Position numbers and translations under genes: made by a program
Shown: piece by piece, positions 17,311 to 27,100 of the stretch
How the letters are laid out: each line of letters begins with the position of its first letter
Numbering within the stretch: the first letter of the stretch is position 1
Origin: an uncultured Acidobacteriota bacterium
Lineage (GTDB): Bacteria > Acidobacteriota > Terriglobia > Terriglobales > Acidobacteriaceae
NCBI GenBank assembly: GCA_903832055.1
Contig: CAILAC010000010.1
Coordinates: 744,001-808,000, forward strand
DNA: 64,000 bases
Direction of reading: 5' to 3'
The notes under the pieces: model-generated
The model's database searches: none
The model's input: only the letters and a program-made list of their open reading frames with translations
What the model was told of the DNA's origin: nothing

Positions 17311-17841
17311 CTATCGGACAGCACCAACGCCATTCGCACCCGAGGAAGCTGGCGCAATCTGCGCCAACGTCGGCGCACCGGAGTCCTGCAGAGCCGTGTG
17401 ATCCGTCACGCGCACAACCTGATTAGGCTGCAGCTCGACAAGCCCCATCTCACGCGCCATGGCGTCAATGCGCCTTGGTTGCGAGAGCTGCGCCTCAGCC
17501 AGCCGCAGTTGGCGGTTCTGCTCGCGCAGCGATTCAACCTGCTGCTTTTCCGCCTCGACTCGATAGCCCATTTCAATTGAGCTGAAGTGCTGCAAGCCGT
17601 AGATCATCACCAGCGTCAGCATCACCGTCAGCGCTGCGGCATAGATGCGCATCTCGCGAATCCGAACCGTATCAGGCGCCTTCACCAGCCTTGAATTGTC
17701 GATCCGCTTCGGGAAAAAGACCTCCAGCGTCGCACCCCGGCGCAGACGCTGCTGCTCGGCAAAGAGCCGTGCGTTCAGCTCCTCAATCCGCCGTCCGGAG
17801 CTGCGTCCACCTTCGAAATGTGTTGCCGCCTGCGCTGCCAT
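17311..17841 (-). CDS. ftsL: FtsL-like divisome protein
   Basis: This 176-aa protein has one membrane segment (about residues 66-86) followed by a heptad-like coiled-coil region rich in Glu, Gln and Leu (about 95-135), the FtsL/DivIC arrangement. The N-terminal cytoplasmic part is longer than in E. coli. The assignment rests on topology and on its position between rsmH and ftsI; FtsL sequences diverge strongly. It starts 10 bases after the rsmH stop. Confidence 0.88.
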   Translation of the reverse strand: MAAQAATHFEGGRSSGRRIEELNARLFAEQQRLRRGATLEVFFPKRIDNSRLVKAPDTVRIREMRIYAAALTVMLTLVMIYGLQHFSSIEMGYRVEAEKQQVESLREQNRQLRLAEAQLSQPRRIDAMAREMGLVELQPNQVVRVTDHTALQDSGAPTLAQIAPASSGANGVGAVR

Positions 17842-17851
17842 CTTTGCCTCT

Positions 17852-18913
17852 TTACTTCCGCAGCCGTGGCTTCTTGCCCCCGCCCTGCGCGCCTATTGCT
17901 TTCTTCACCTTTGCCGTCTTCAGTTGCGCGAATCCTGTCAACTGCCGGCCTGAACCCTGGTCCTGATACTCCGGCGTCTTGCCCGCCGCTGATTCTCCCG
18001 GAGCCAGCATCGCTGCTGCCCGCAGCTTGGCGCTCCTCGCCCGCGGATTGCGCGCCGTCTCTGCCTCATCGGCCACGACCGGCTTGCGGGTCAAAACGTT
18101 CCAGATACCCTTGCTCGTTAGATCTTTCAGCACATCTTTAGCGATGCGGTCTTCGAGCGAATGAAAACTGATGACGACGAGCCTGCCTGAGGGCTTGAGC
18201 AGCCTGGGTGCGGCCTCCAGCAGGTCCTTGATCTCGTCCAACTCACGATTCACATGAATACGAAGCGCCTGAAAGGTTCTGGTCGCCGGATGAATCCGAT
18301 CACCTTTCATTGTTGGGGCGCTTCCAGCTACGATCCGGGCCAACTGCCCCGTCGTCGTCACTGGCCGCGCCCTCACAATGGCTCTGGCGATTCTCCGCGA
18401 CCTCCTCTCTTCTCCGTATTCGTAAATAAGATTGGCAAGATCGCTCTCGTCCATCTCATTTACCACTTGTGCCGCGGTCACTCCCTGGCGCGTATCCTGA
18501 CGCATATCCAGGGGACCATCGGTCTGAAAACTAAATCCTCGCTCCGGCTCATCCAGCTGCATGGAACTGACGCCAAAATCAGCCAGCATCCCATCCAGTG
18601 AGCTCACTTCTACAAAATCTGCTACCCGGCTGAACGCTTCACCCACCAGCGTCACTCTGGGCATACGCTCACCTAACGCTGTGGCCAGCTCTCTTAACCG
18701 CTCTCCGGCAAGTTCCAGCGCCCTGGGGTCCCGGTCAAATCCAATCAGGTGACCTGCTGGCCCCAGCAGCCGGGCGATCTGGCTCGCGTGCCCCGCGAGT
18801 CCCAGCGTGCAGTCCAGGTAGGTACCACCCTCGCGTACATCGAGGTATCCGATTACGTCTTGAGAAAGAACCGGCACATGGCGCGAAGCCGTCGTTCGCC
18901 TTGCTTCCGTCAT
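17852..18913 (-). CDS. rsmH: 16S rRNA (cytosine(1402)-N(4))-methyltransferase
   Basis: RsmH (MraW) methylates N4 of C1402 in 16S rRNA using S-adenosylmethionine. Motifs seen are HVPVL at the N-terminus, DCTLGLAGHA and IGFDRDP (SAM site), DFGVSSMQLDEPERGFSF, and VVISFHSLEDRIAK near the C-terminal third. The 353-aa length includes a short Lys/Gly-rich tail. It is the second gene of the dcw cluster, 33 bases after mraZ. Confidence 0.97.
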   Translation of the reverse strand: MTEARRTTASRHVPVLSQDVIGYLDVREGGTYLDCTLGLAGHASQIARLLGPAGHLIGFDRDPRALELAGERLRELATALGERMPRVTLVGEAFSRVADFVEVSSLDGMLADFGVSSMQLDEPERGFSFQTDGPLDMRQDTRQGVTAAQVVNEMDESDLANLIYEYGEERRSRRIARAIVRARPVTTTGQLARIVAGSAPTMKGDRIHPATRTFQALRIHVNRELDEIKDLLEAAPRLLKPSGRLVVISFHSLEDRIAKDVLKDLTSKGIWNVLTRKPVVADEAETARNPRARSAKLRAAAMLAPGESAAGKTPEYQDQGSGRQLTGFAQLKTAKVKKAIGAQGGGKKPRLRK

Positions 18914-18946
18914 GCGCTCCCCCTCGGGGGTTCCCCGGCAGATTGC

Positions 18947-19432
18947 CTACTGCTTCTGGGCTTCCCGCTCTGCCAAAATCCGTCGTGCTTCGTCAATTCC
19001 CATCGGTTGCGCCAGTCCATCTTTCGGCGCCAACAGGCTCTCAATCCTCTGCTCAGCCACCCTCTGGCTGCGCACCATCAGAAATCGCTGCAATCCGGTG
19101 ACATCCACTTCCTCATTCACCAGGTTGAACTTCTCTCGAATCTTCTTCGGCAGCATCAGCCGATCCTGCTTGTCAATCTCCACAACTCCGCCGTAGCTGT
19201 TGACTATTTCCATCCACGCCAGCTTGGCCGGGTAATCTTCAGGAAGAGCCGCTTTCTTTTCCTCTTCCTTCTCCCACTCCTGCATTGGCCATATCTCCGT
19301 CACCTTGCCATCCCGCGACGTGATGAAAAATTTGGGCCCGTAACTCTTCTCTGCCACGACTTTCATGAAGTCCGCCGGCAGCTTGAGCCTTCCCTTTTCA
19401 TCGACCTTTGCTTCTTCGGTTCCGCGAAACAT
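18947..19432 (-). CDS. mraZ: Transcriptional regulator MraZ
   Basis: MraZ is a DNA-binding, ring-forming protein with two SpoVT-AbrB domains, and in other bacteria it controls the dcw operon from its own promoter. The two repeats are visible as VDEKGRLKLPADF (about residues 10-22) and IDKQDRLMLPKKIREKF (about 85-101). The length of 161 aa is close to the family norm of about 150. It is the first gene of the minus-strand cluster, and G-rich direct repeats upstream may be its operator. Confidence 0.96.
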   Translation of the reverse strand: MFRGTEEAKVDEKGRLKLPADFMKVVAEKSYGPKFFITSRDGKVTEIWPMQEWEKEEEKKAALPEDYPAKLAWMEIVNSYGGVVEIDKQDRLMLPKKIREKFNLVNEEVDVTGLQRFLMVRSQRVAEQRIESLLAPKDGLAQPMGIDEARRILAEREAQKQ

Positions 19433-19449
19433 TGCCAGCCTCGAATCAG

Positions 19450-19560
19450 CCCACTTTTCCCATGAATTCCTCGGGAACGAGTTGAACTGGATTCATACTA
19501 CCCCAGTTTCAAGAGTTTTGTTCCCCTTTACTCCAAAAATTTCCACCAGAGTAACCCACA
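19450..19560 (-). promoter_or_regulatory. Candidate MraZ operator region upstream of mraZ
   Basis: On the minus strand this stretch contains a run of G-rich boxes: TGTGGG, TGGTGG, TTGGAG, AGGGGAA and TGGGG, and close to the start TGGGAAAAGTGGG. They recur at roughly 9-12 base steps in part. MraZ boxes in other bacteria are short TGGG-type direct repeats about 10 bp apart. The match is suggestive only; no convincing -35/-10 pair was found. Confidence 0.3.
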
Positions 19561-19706
19561 GCTAGCCATCCAGGAGCTGAAGTTTTGCAGGAAATGCTTC
19601 AATTTGGATGCACTATCGGGGTTTGGGCAGATAGAAGAGCTTGTAGGCCCCTACAGGCTGTGCTGTGCGCGAAGAGGCCACTACATCTGGTGTTTACTCT
19701 TCTGGG

Positions 19707-20195
19707 TCACGCCAACAGGCCTGAAACCAGCCGGCGCCGTATCAAATGGATCACCAGATACGCCAGTACTGCCAGATTCACCACAAACAGCCCTACCCGG
19801 AACCAGGTAATGCGGTGGACGAGTTCAATAATCTCCAGCGGAAGAAACGATGCCGTGATGATCGCAGTCAGATATTCGGCCCAGACCTTCTCATACATCA
19901 GACCGATCCCCTCCAGAATGCTGACAGCTGCGTAGCTGAAAAGGAACATGCTGATCTGCCTGAGTTTTTGATCGTCCAGGTACGCCGCCTTGTCGAGAAG
20001 AAAGCTTACAAGGCGGCCTTCAGGGTCGAAGCGAAGTCCGAGCGCCAGATTCGTGAGCAGATCGGCAATATCTTTGTGCAGCAGGCGTAACGCGCCCACG
20101 CCGACACTCACCAGCAGCAAAGACTGGAGCAGTTTGTAGGTGGCAATCAACTCCAGCCACCGGTTCCGCCCTTTAGGATTTCGAACCAAAGGCAC
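19707..20195 (-). CDS. DUF2127-like integral membrane protein
   Basis: Function unknown. The 162-aa product has about four hydrophobic segments (near residues 20-45, 80-100, 105-125 and 130-155). It shows the pattern of the DUF2127 family: an N-terminal ATYKLLQSLLL segment, ISMFLFSYAAVSILEGIGLMYEKVWAEYLT in the middle, and IIELVHRITWFRVGLFVVNLAVLAYL near the end. The start is a GTG at 20195 with AGGAG upstream. It lies upstream of mraZ on the same strand, about 270 bases away, and is probably a separate unit. Confidence 0.85.
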   Translation of the reverse strand: MPLVRNPKGRNRWLELIATYKLLQSLLLVSVGVGALRLLHKDIADLLTNLALGLRFDPEGRLVSFLLDKAAYLDDQKLRQISMFLFSYAAVSILEGIGLMYEKVWAEYLTAIITASFLPLEIIELVHRITWFRVGLFVVNLAVLAYLVIHLIRRRLVSGLLA

Positions 20196-20523
20196 TTCTA
20201 ATTTGCTCCTGAGCCGATGAAACGCTCTTTCTCTTGCTCAAACCAGCCCTGAGCCCTGCGACATTCCAACACAAGGCAAACGGGGTAATTACCTCTACGT
20301 TACCTGACTCAACCGCGTTCGCCCTAATTTTGAGCCTTGCGCCAACTCGACACATCAGACTCGGTATCGGGCTTTGCTGGTTGGCCGGGAACTCGCGGCC
20401 GGATTCAGCAGCCTTCATTTATTGATGGAAATAAAAAATATATTTATCCAGTTTCAAAATCCAAATGCCTTCCACGTCCGTTCTCTCATTGAAAGTCAAC
20501 TTTAACCCGGAAGGAAATTCCCA
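20196..20523. other. Intergenic region, no gene seen
   Basis: This is a divergent gap between the DUF2127-like gene and the fasciclin gene. An AT-rich stretch around 20415-20460 probably carries the fasciclin promoter, but no clear -35/-10 pair is evident. Confidence 0.5.
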
Positions 20524-21099
20524 ATGTCTCGTTTGAAGAATGTCTCGTTCGCGCTTTTGCTCACGCTCGCCGTTGCCGGCTCAGCCTCCTCAGCCCGGGC
20601 CCAGATGGGCGCAATGAAGGACCCCGACGTCGGCGGAGCCGCCATGTTCCCCGCCAAGAACATCGTCGAAAACGCCGTCAACTCCAAGGACCACACCACG
20701 CTCGTCGCCGCTGTCAAGGCTGCCGGACTGGTTGACACGCTTGAGAGCGCTGGCCCCTTCACCGTCTTTGCCCCAACCAATGAGGCCTTTGCCAAGCTCC
20801 CCGCCGGCACCGTCGATACCCTGCTCAAGCCGGAAAACAAGGATGCCCTCACCAAGGTGCTCACCTACCATGTCGTAGCAGGCAAGGTCAGCAGCAAGGA
20901 ACTCGTCAAGATGATCAAGGCGGGCGGCGGCAAGGCTGAACTGAAGACCGTAGCCGGCGGCACACTCACAGCGACCATCAAGGGCGGCAAGGTCATCCTT
21001 ACCGACGAAAAGGGCGGCACGGCCACCGTCACCATCGCTGATGTCTACCAGTCCAATGGCGTCATCCACGTTGTTGACAGCGTTCTTCTGCCTAACTAA
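20524..21099 (+). CDS. Fasciclin (FAS1) domain secreted protein
   Basis: The 191-aa protein has a signal peptide (residues 1-26, ending ARAQ) and a single FAS1 domain covering about 45-190. Diagnostic motifs are FTVFAPTNEAFAKLP (H1-like region), LTYHVVAGKV (the YH motif) and the C-terminal NGVIHVVDSVLLP (H2 region). FAS1 proteins act as extracytoplasmic adhesion or polymer-binding modules; the partner here is unknown. The ATG has GGAAGG upstream, and a terminator follows at 21167. Confidence 0.93.
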   Translation: MSRLKNVSFALLLTLAVAGSASSARAQMGAMKDPDVGGAAMFPAKNIVENAVNSKDHTTLVAAVKAAGLVDTLESAGPFTVFAPTNEAFAKLPAGTVDTLLKPENKDALTKVLTYHVVAGKVSSKELVKMIKAGGGKAELKTVAGGTLTATIKGGKVILTDEKGGTATVTIADVYQSNGVIHVVDSVLLPN

Positions 21100-21166
21100 T
21101 CCAACAGCATTCCCTTCCCCGAACACCCAGCCCTGCATCGCGCTGAAAAGTCACAGATGCGGGTGG

Positions 21167-21205
21167 AGCAATGGCGGAGCCGTCAGGTTCCGCCATTGCT
21201 TTGTT
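21167..21205 (+). terminator. Rho-independent terminator
   Basis: A perfect 12-bp stem (agcaatggcgga with tccgccattgct) with a 10-base loop is followed by ttgtt. It ends the fasciclin gene. Confidence 0.85.
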
Positions 21206-21288
21206 CAGAAATCAAAATCCATCCCTGCTGCTGTCACTTCAGTGTCACCCGTCTGCGATAGTCTTGAGCAGCGGAGAATTCACGAACC

Positions 21289-21843
21289 ATGCCCAAGACC
21301 ATCCAGACCAGCCAGTGGACCCCGTTTCCTGTTGAGCTGGTTTTTGCTTTCTTCGCCAACCCGGCCAACCTGCCACATCTGATGCCCAAATGGCAGCAGG
21401 CAAAGATCGAAAGCTCCCGACTGATTGCGCCGCCAGCGCGTCCGGTTGCGGTAGATCCGACGTTACGCTTTCAGAGCCCGGCTGCGGGCGTCGGCTCAGA
21501 GATGGCCATCAGCTTCAGGCCAATCCCCGGCATTCCTTTCCGCGTAGGCTGGCTGGCCCGCATCACTGAATTCGTATGGAACAGCCACTTCTGCGACGAG
21601 CAGTTAAAAGGGCCATTTGCCCATTGGAATCACCGCCACGGCATCACCTCTGAGGTACGCGACGGCATCAGCGGCACCCTTATCACCGACGATATTGAGT
21701 ACGCCCTGCCCCTCGGCCCGCTCGGCTCAATCGGCAATGCAGTCTTTGTCCGCCGCCAAATGCTGGCAACGTTTGCCTACCGCCAGCAGCGTCTCAACGA
21801 GATTCTGCCGGTTGCTGCCCGCCAGGCCGCCCGCCGCAGCTAG
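21289..21843 (+). CDS. SRPBCC-family (START-like) ligand-binding protein
   Basis: The 184-aa protein resembles the polyketide-cyclase/dehydrase-like SRPBCC group. It begins with a beta strand and the helix VELVFAFFANPANLPHLMPKW, where this fold usually carries xVFxFxxdpxNxpxxxP. A central ITEFVWNSHFCDEQLKGPFAHWNHRH and a late TLITDDIEYALPLGPLGSI match the expected strands and C-terminal helix. It is probably cytoplasmic and binds a small hydrophobic ligand; the ligand is not known. It starts at an ATG at 21289 and is not clearly in an operon. Confidence 0.85.
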   Translation: MPKTIQTSQWTPFPVELVFAFFANPANLPHLMPKWQQAKIESSRLIAPPARPVAVDPTLRFQSPAAGVGSEMAISFRPIPGIPFRVGWLARITEFVWNSHFCDEQLKGPFAHWNHRHGITSEVRDGISGTLITDDIEYALPLGPLGSIGNAVFVRRQMLATFAYRQQRLNEILPVAARQAARRS

Positions 21844-21882
21844 ACTCAACCTCCACATTCAAAGACACGCACGCAGAAACGC

Positions 21883-21913
21883 AAAAAGACCCTCAGCCTG
21901 GAGCCGAGGGTCT
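21883..21913 (-). terminator. Rho-independent terminator
   Basis: Read on the minus strand, a perfect 8-bp stem (agaccctc with gagggtct) is followed by tttttgcgttt. It ends the beta-barrel protein gene and may also stop the convergent SRPBCC transcript. Confidence 0.8.
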
Positions 21914-21940
21914 CATGTTCGTACTCGATGCTGAAACAGC

Positions 21941-22540
21941 TTAGAAGTGGTAAGCCACGCCAATCACAGGGTTGTTGACGACGTAGTACCGATTCGTATT
22001 GAAGCTCGTATAGCCAAAGTTCGGCACCTTGGAGAAGATGGCGCGATACTCAACCCGAATATCAAAGCTCGGGCTGATTTCGTACGCCAGTCCCGCTCCA
22101 CCAAGACCCACAATGGTCGTCTGCGACTTCACGTCCAGAGTTGTCGTGCCGATGTTGCGAATGTTGCCAAACATCAGCGCGCCGCCACCAGCCTCAACAA
22201 ACGGGTTGAAGTTGTGGAAGTTAAAGTTGTACACATACGCTGCCGTCACTTCCTGCAACCGCGTGTTCACCTTGTTATCCAGCGAAGGTGCCTTGTAATG
22301 AATCGAGTTCTGCGAGTAGCCGTAGTTCGCCTCAACCGCGCCGCGGGGCGTCAACATAAATCGGTAGCTGATCAGCGCACCCAATCCACGGTTCGCGCTC
22401 ACCTTGACGTCGGTAGAACTGGAAACAAAAGGTTCAATTACGCCGGATCCGCTGATGCTCACATCTTGACGGCTTTCCTGGGCTCGACCTGCGACTACAC
22501 CAACAGCCAGCAGGAATGCAACAAGGGCAAATTTCTTCAT
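21941..22540 (-). CDS. Outer-membrane beta-barrel protein
   Basis: The 199-aa protein has a signal peptide (about residues 1-20, ending GRAQ), alternating amphipathic strands, and the C-terminal aromatic signature ending VAYHF, typical of outer-membrane beta-barrels recognised by BAM. Strands such as GALISYRFMLTPRGAVEANYGYS and AYVYNFNFHNFNPFVEAGGGALMF fit an eight-stranded OmpA/OmpW-like small barrel. The specific role is unknown. It is divergent from the glycerol-facilitator gene, and its upstream region carries three 9-bp tandem repeats. Confidence 0.88.
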   Translation of the reverse strand: MKKFALVAFLLAVGVVAGRAQESRQDVSISGSGVIEPFVSSSTDVKVSANRGLGALISYRFMLTPRGAVEANYGYSQNSIHYKAPSLDNKVNTRLQEVTAAYVYNFNFHNFNPFVEAGGGALMFGNIRNIGTTTLDVKSQTTIVGLGGAGLAYEISPSFDIRVEYRAIFSKVPNFGYTSFNTNRYYVVNNPVIGVAYHF

Positions 22541-22589
22541 TCGGTCGTGAACCTCGCGACTGCCCTGCCAGCCTTGCAGCTAACCGGAA

Positions 22590-22616
22590 CATGTCGTTCA
22601 TGTCGATCATGTCGAT
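22590..22616. repeat. Three 9-bp tandem repeats
   Basis: The units catgtcgtt, catgtcgat and catgtcgat lie head to tail about 50 bases upstream of the beta-barrel gene start. They could be an operator or a chance microrepeat. The rest of the divergent gap 22541-22919 shows no gene. Confidence 0.7.
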
Positions 22617-22919
22617 AAAGGTGCCTGTTTCAGCACCGCTTCACAAATTGTAAATGGCCGGAACGGTCTGTGACGGCCGCAAGGCATTTCCAACCCAACG
22701 TTTCAAAGCATTCGTTTGAGTAGCGCGGGTCCAGGGACCCCTCAACTACTGCATAGACGCGCCAAAATCCGCGATGAAAGCACAGTCTTCACTTCGCACT
22801 ATGCCAAACCCGCTCAAAAGTAGAGAATGCTTGAGTTACCCAAAACCACCTCGAACGCGCACTCTCGCATTTCCCGAAACCGCGAAAGTCTGCCCCGCCG
22901 AGGCAATAAAGGAATCAGT

Positions 22920-23663
22920 ATGCAAACGGTCGCGACTCACTCGCCCTGGCTTGGCGAATTTCTTGGCACCTTCATCCTCATCTTGCTCGGCACCGGCGTC
23001 AACGCGAGCGTCAACCTCAAGAAGACATACGCAAACGGCGCAGGTTGGATCGTCATTACCACCGGCTGGGCCATCGGCGTCCTGTGTGGTGTGCTCACAG
23101 CTCAGGCTTTCGGCAGTTCAGCCGCTCATTTGAACCCCGCCATCACCTTCAGCAGTTGCCTTCAAAGTGGTGACTTCAGCACCCTGCTCCCCTTCTGGAG
23201 TGCCCAGATCCTTGGTGCGATGGCCGCCGCCACCCTCACCTGGCTGTTCTTCTATCCGCACTGGGCGGTGACGCCCGAGGCGGGCGACAAGCTTGGCGTC
23301 TTCTGCACTGGGCCTGCGATCCCTCACATTCCCTCAAACCTGCTCGGTGAGGCCACCGGAACTTTTGTCCTCATCGTGGTTGCGGCGGCGATTGGCTCCC
23401 ACGGCGTCTCTGCAACCGGCCCCGCGCCAGCCCTCGGACCCTGGCTGGTCGCCTGCCTGGTCTGGGGCATCGGCCTTTCGCTCGGCTCAACCACCGGTTA
23501 CGCCATCAACCCCGCACGCGACTTTGGCCCGCGGCTCACCCATTTCATCCTGCCCATCGCCGGAAAAGGCCCCTCCAACTGGAAGTATGCCTGGGTCCCC
23601 ATCGTCGGCGATCTCACCGGCGCAGCCGTCGCAGCCGCTCTACTCCACTGGGCACACTTGTAA
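22920..23663 (+). CDS. glpF: MIP-family channel, glycerol facilitator type
   Basis: This is a six-helix aquaporin-fold channel of 247 aa. The two pore motifs are LNPAITF (first NPA box) and INPARDFGPR (second). The Asp after the second NPAR is characteristic of aquaglyceroporins, so glycerol or a similar polyol is the likely substrate. The ATG at 22920 is used rather than an in-frame start 93 bases upstream because AAAGGA lies before it and the first helix begins just after. No glycerol kinase gene is adjacent, so GlpF is inferred from motifs alone. Confidence 0.88.
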   Translation: MQTVATHSPWLGEFLGTFILILLGTGVNASVNLKKTYANGAGWIVITTGWAIGVLCGVLTAQAFGSSAAHLNPAITFSSCLQSGDFSTLLPFWSAQILGAMAAATLTWLFFYPHWAVTPEAGDKLGVFCTGPAIPHIPSNLLGEATGTFVLIVVAAAIGSHGVSATGPAPALGPWLVACLVWGIGLSLGSTTGYAINPARDFGPRLTHFILPIAGKGPSNWKYAWVPIVGDLTGAAVAAALLHWAHL

Positions 23664-24190
23664 AGCCCTTCTGAATCAAGACGCGGCAAATCCGGTTGCC
23701 CCGCCCTCGCCGCGCACTAGTTTTTGTTCAGGGTCCCCACGGACGGGTCTAGGTCCGTGGGGCGAGTGCGCCTGGGTGGGAATCACAACTCTCCACCTGC
23801 ATATCCCCGCCATCAGACGCAGGACATCGATGTCAGTAGCTGGAAAGTCACGGGCTTGAAAGTCAGAAGTCAGGGCCCGACAAACTTCCGTTTCCCGGGC
23901 CCCGGGATGGTCGTTTTCAGTACTCTGGCGACCACTCCATGACTTGTCGCCAGAGTCGGTGCAGCCTGCCGTGCAGCCCGGGCACTCCCCGAACGAGTCA
24001 TGGACGACGAATACAGGGTTACAGTAGACTCGTCAGGAATCACTCACTCCTGAAGTATTGCCTTTTGCCTCTGACAAAATGAACTTTCGTGGCGCCATCA
24101 TGGGCGCTCTTTTTGTCTATAGGCTAAGGGGGCAATGTCCAAGAGCGCGGAACTTGCAGACGCCGAAATTTTCGGCTTGAGGGCATTGTC
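23664..24190. other. Intergenic region with hairpins, no gene seen
   Basis: No convincing coding frame. Two perfect inverted repeats without T-tracts occur: 23735-23762 (10-bp arms, ccccacggac with gtccgtgggg) and 23922-23956 (11-bp arms, actctggcgac with gtcgccagagt). A terminator-like hairpin follows at 24091. A short hairpin, gccgaa-att-ttcggc, lies at 24161-24175 just before the giant gene. Confidence 0.6.
24091..24115 (+). terminator. Terminator-like hairpin before the giant gene
   Basis: A 6-bp stem (ggcgcc with ggcgct, one G-T pair) and a 6-base loop is followed by ctttttg. It lies about 75 bases before the giant gene's start, so it could end a small transcript or act as an attenuator. 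Confidence 0.5.
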
Positions 24191-27100
24191 TTGATTTTTT
24201 CGCTTTATCGGGCCGATTTATTCTCCGGCACTTCTTTGTTTCGCTCGGCTAAACCCAGGGTCACGGGTCTGCACATCTTCGCAGCTACTGTTTGCAGCAT
24301 GATCTTGCTCTCGGCAAACGTATTTGCCCAATCCGTCAGCCTGATTGGCTGGGACGCACCGGCGACTCTGGTCAGCAACTCGCTATCAAGCCCCGGTGGC
24401 GTGGCGGCAGACTACAACGGTGCCATCTATATCGCTGATACCGGTAACAAGCGGGTCATCCAACTGGTGCCCTCCGCAACCGGATACAAGGTGGGTGCGA
24501 CCCTTATCAACGCCACGACGACGGGAGGCGGCTTTCAGCCCGTCAGCGTCGCAGTGGATCCGGCACTGAACGTCTACGTCTACGACTCGGGAGCGGGGCG
24601 CATCATTGAAATTCCGTGGAATGGGAGCGGCTTCGATACAGCCGTCACGGTCGTCTCCGGCTTCGCAGGGCTCGCCCAGGTGGTTGTCGACGGCGGTCAA
24701 AATCTCTATGTTGCCGAGACCGGCAGTCACAGCATCTATCAAGCTCGTCGTAACGGAAGCACCTATGGCAACCCGGTCCTGATCTCCAGCCAGGGTTACG
24801 CTGGCTCGAGTGCAATCGCCGTCGACGCCGGCCTGAATCTTTATTTCACCGACAGCACAGACAGTCAGATTGTCGAGTCCGTATGGACCGGTAGTGCCTA
24901 CAATACGCCCGTTCCGGTGTTGACCGGGCTCAGCTCCGTGCAAAACATCGCAATCGACAGCGGCGGCAATCTCTTTTTTGTTGCCGGTGGAGCCGTGCAA
25001 AGCGTTGCCCGACTGACCGGAACTACCTTCGGAGCACCGTTTTCCGGGGGCGGCAGCAGCACGTTCGCGCAACCTTCGGGCATTGCATTCAGCAGCCTGG
25101 GAACGCTGCTCGTAGCGGACAAGCAAGCCAATACCGTTTCCAGCGTTCTTCCTCCCGGGAACTTCGGTTCGCTGGCAATCGGTACGTTCAGCCCTACCCG
25201 CAATATCAGTTTTCGATTCAACACCGGCACCAACCTGGGCAGTCAGACTGTGATCTCAGCGCCCGAATCTCCGAACGTGCTGAGCACGCCGTACGACCTC
25301 CTGGATAACGGCGGCAGCTGTGGCGTGAGCTTCTACAATCCGGGCGATGTTTGCACCCTGTCCATCGGCTTCCTGCCGCATCATGCCGGTGCGCTGTCGG
25401 GCGCTCTTGCGCTTTATGGGCTGAGCGGACCTCCCCTGATCTCGGTCCCCCTCACGGGATCCGGAGTTGGAGCACAAATCGCATTCGCCCCCAAGCTGAT
25501 CAATTTTCCAATTGCGGTGGGCCCCAATCAATTTGCCTTCGATACGAACAACAACCTCTATTACGCAGCATTCTCCGCCGCATCCGGAAGCGTGAAGGAG
25601 GCGGTCTGGAACGGAAGCGGCTTCAATACACCGATCACGCTTCTCTCCGGTGTTTTTCCCATCGCGCTCGCGCTGGATGGTCTCGGTAACGTTTACGTCG
25701 CCGACAACCACACCACCAGCATCCTCAAGATTCCTGCCACGGCGAATCCGAGCAATATTCGTGGCGGCACCTTTGGTCAGCCAGTCACATTATGGGTGGG
25801 CTCACAGCCTCAGACCCTCAGTGCGACGTATTGCGGCACCGCGCTCTCCCTCATTTGCTATGACGTCAAGGGATGTTCCAAGCATACGGTCAGTTGCGAC
25901 ACCGAATCGTACCTTACGGGCACCGCGCAGACGCTCACTCAAATGACAGCCGACGCCGCCGGCAATGTTTACTTTCAGGCGTATACGTCCGCTTTCCTTG
26001 CAACTCAAAACGCCATCGTCAACCTCGGCGCCACGCTGATGAAGCTGCCCGTCACCAACGCTGGCTATAGCGCGCCGCAGATCATCGCTCCACCTAACCT
26101 GGACAGCCTCTTTTCGTCCGGCCAGGGTTACCTGCCTCTCACCGTGGACCTCAACGGGAACATCTTTATCGGTTCACCGTCTGTGGGCTCGGTCTTTGAG
26201 CTGCACTGGTCTGCCAATGGGTACAGCGCCCCGGAGTTTGTGCTTGGGGGGCTCGGGTCAGGCCCGTTTGGCTACTTCATCGCCGTTGACGGCAATGATA
26301 ATGTTTACGCGACATCCGGCAGCATCACCAGCCCCGTCGGCTCGTTGATCCGAGCCTGGCGTAATGGCTCTTCATGGAGTTCCGCGACCGTCGTCAGCCT
26401 TCCGAACACGCTGTTCCAGGGCCTGACTCTTGATGCGGTTGGCAATCCATGGGTCTCAACCTTCTCCAGTATCGAGGTCCAGACCGATACGTTTTCAAAG
26501 CTGGACATCAGCTCTTTCCCGACATTGAACTTTCCCACGGCTACCTTTGCTGGCCAGGCTGATACGTCGGACGGCTCCGCCAGTGTGACATTGAACAATA
26601 TCGGGAACCAGCCCCTCGCTCTCAATCCTGTCTACCCGCCAAGCTTCCCCGTCAATACCGCCGACCCCCGCCTGTGCCAGTCGGGAGGCACCCTGGCGCA
26701 GGGGCAAAGCTGCAATCTTTCGATGAGTTTTGCACCTGTTTCCAGCGGAACATTGCAGCAGGCAGCCACCCCGGCCAGCGGAATTGCAAGCACCGCCAAT
26801 CCGGCCGTGAGTTTAGCCGGCGTCGGCAAGGCGGTGCTGGCCTTGCAGTTCGGGACGGCACCGCCCGCGGCTCTCGAAGCGGGCCAGAGCGCAGGCAGCG
26901 GCATCACGGTGCTGATAGAGCAATATGGCTCGGTTGTGACGACGGCCACGCCAACCGTGACGCTGACCGTAACCGGACCCAACAGCTACTCGGCTACCTA
27001 CACGGCGGTCGCCGCTGCGGGCGTTGCCACCTTCAATCTGCCCGCGGCTTTTAACATCACTGGCGTGTATTTTTATAAAGCCTCTGTTAGCGGCTACGCC

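Noticed and set aside
22590-22616. CRISPR-like array
   Set aside because: Units are only 9 bp, are directly adjacent without spacers, and no cas gene is in the window.
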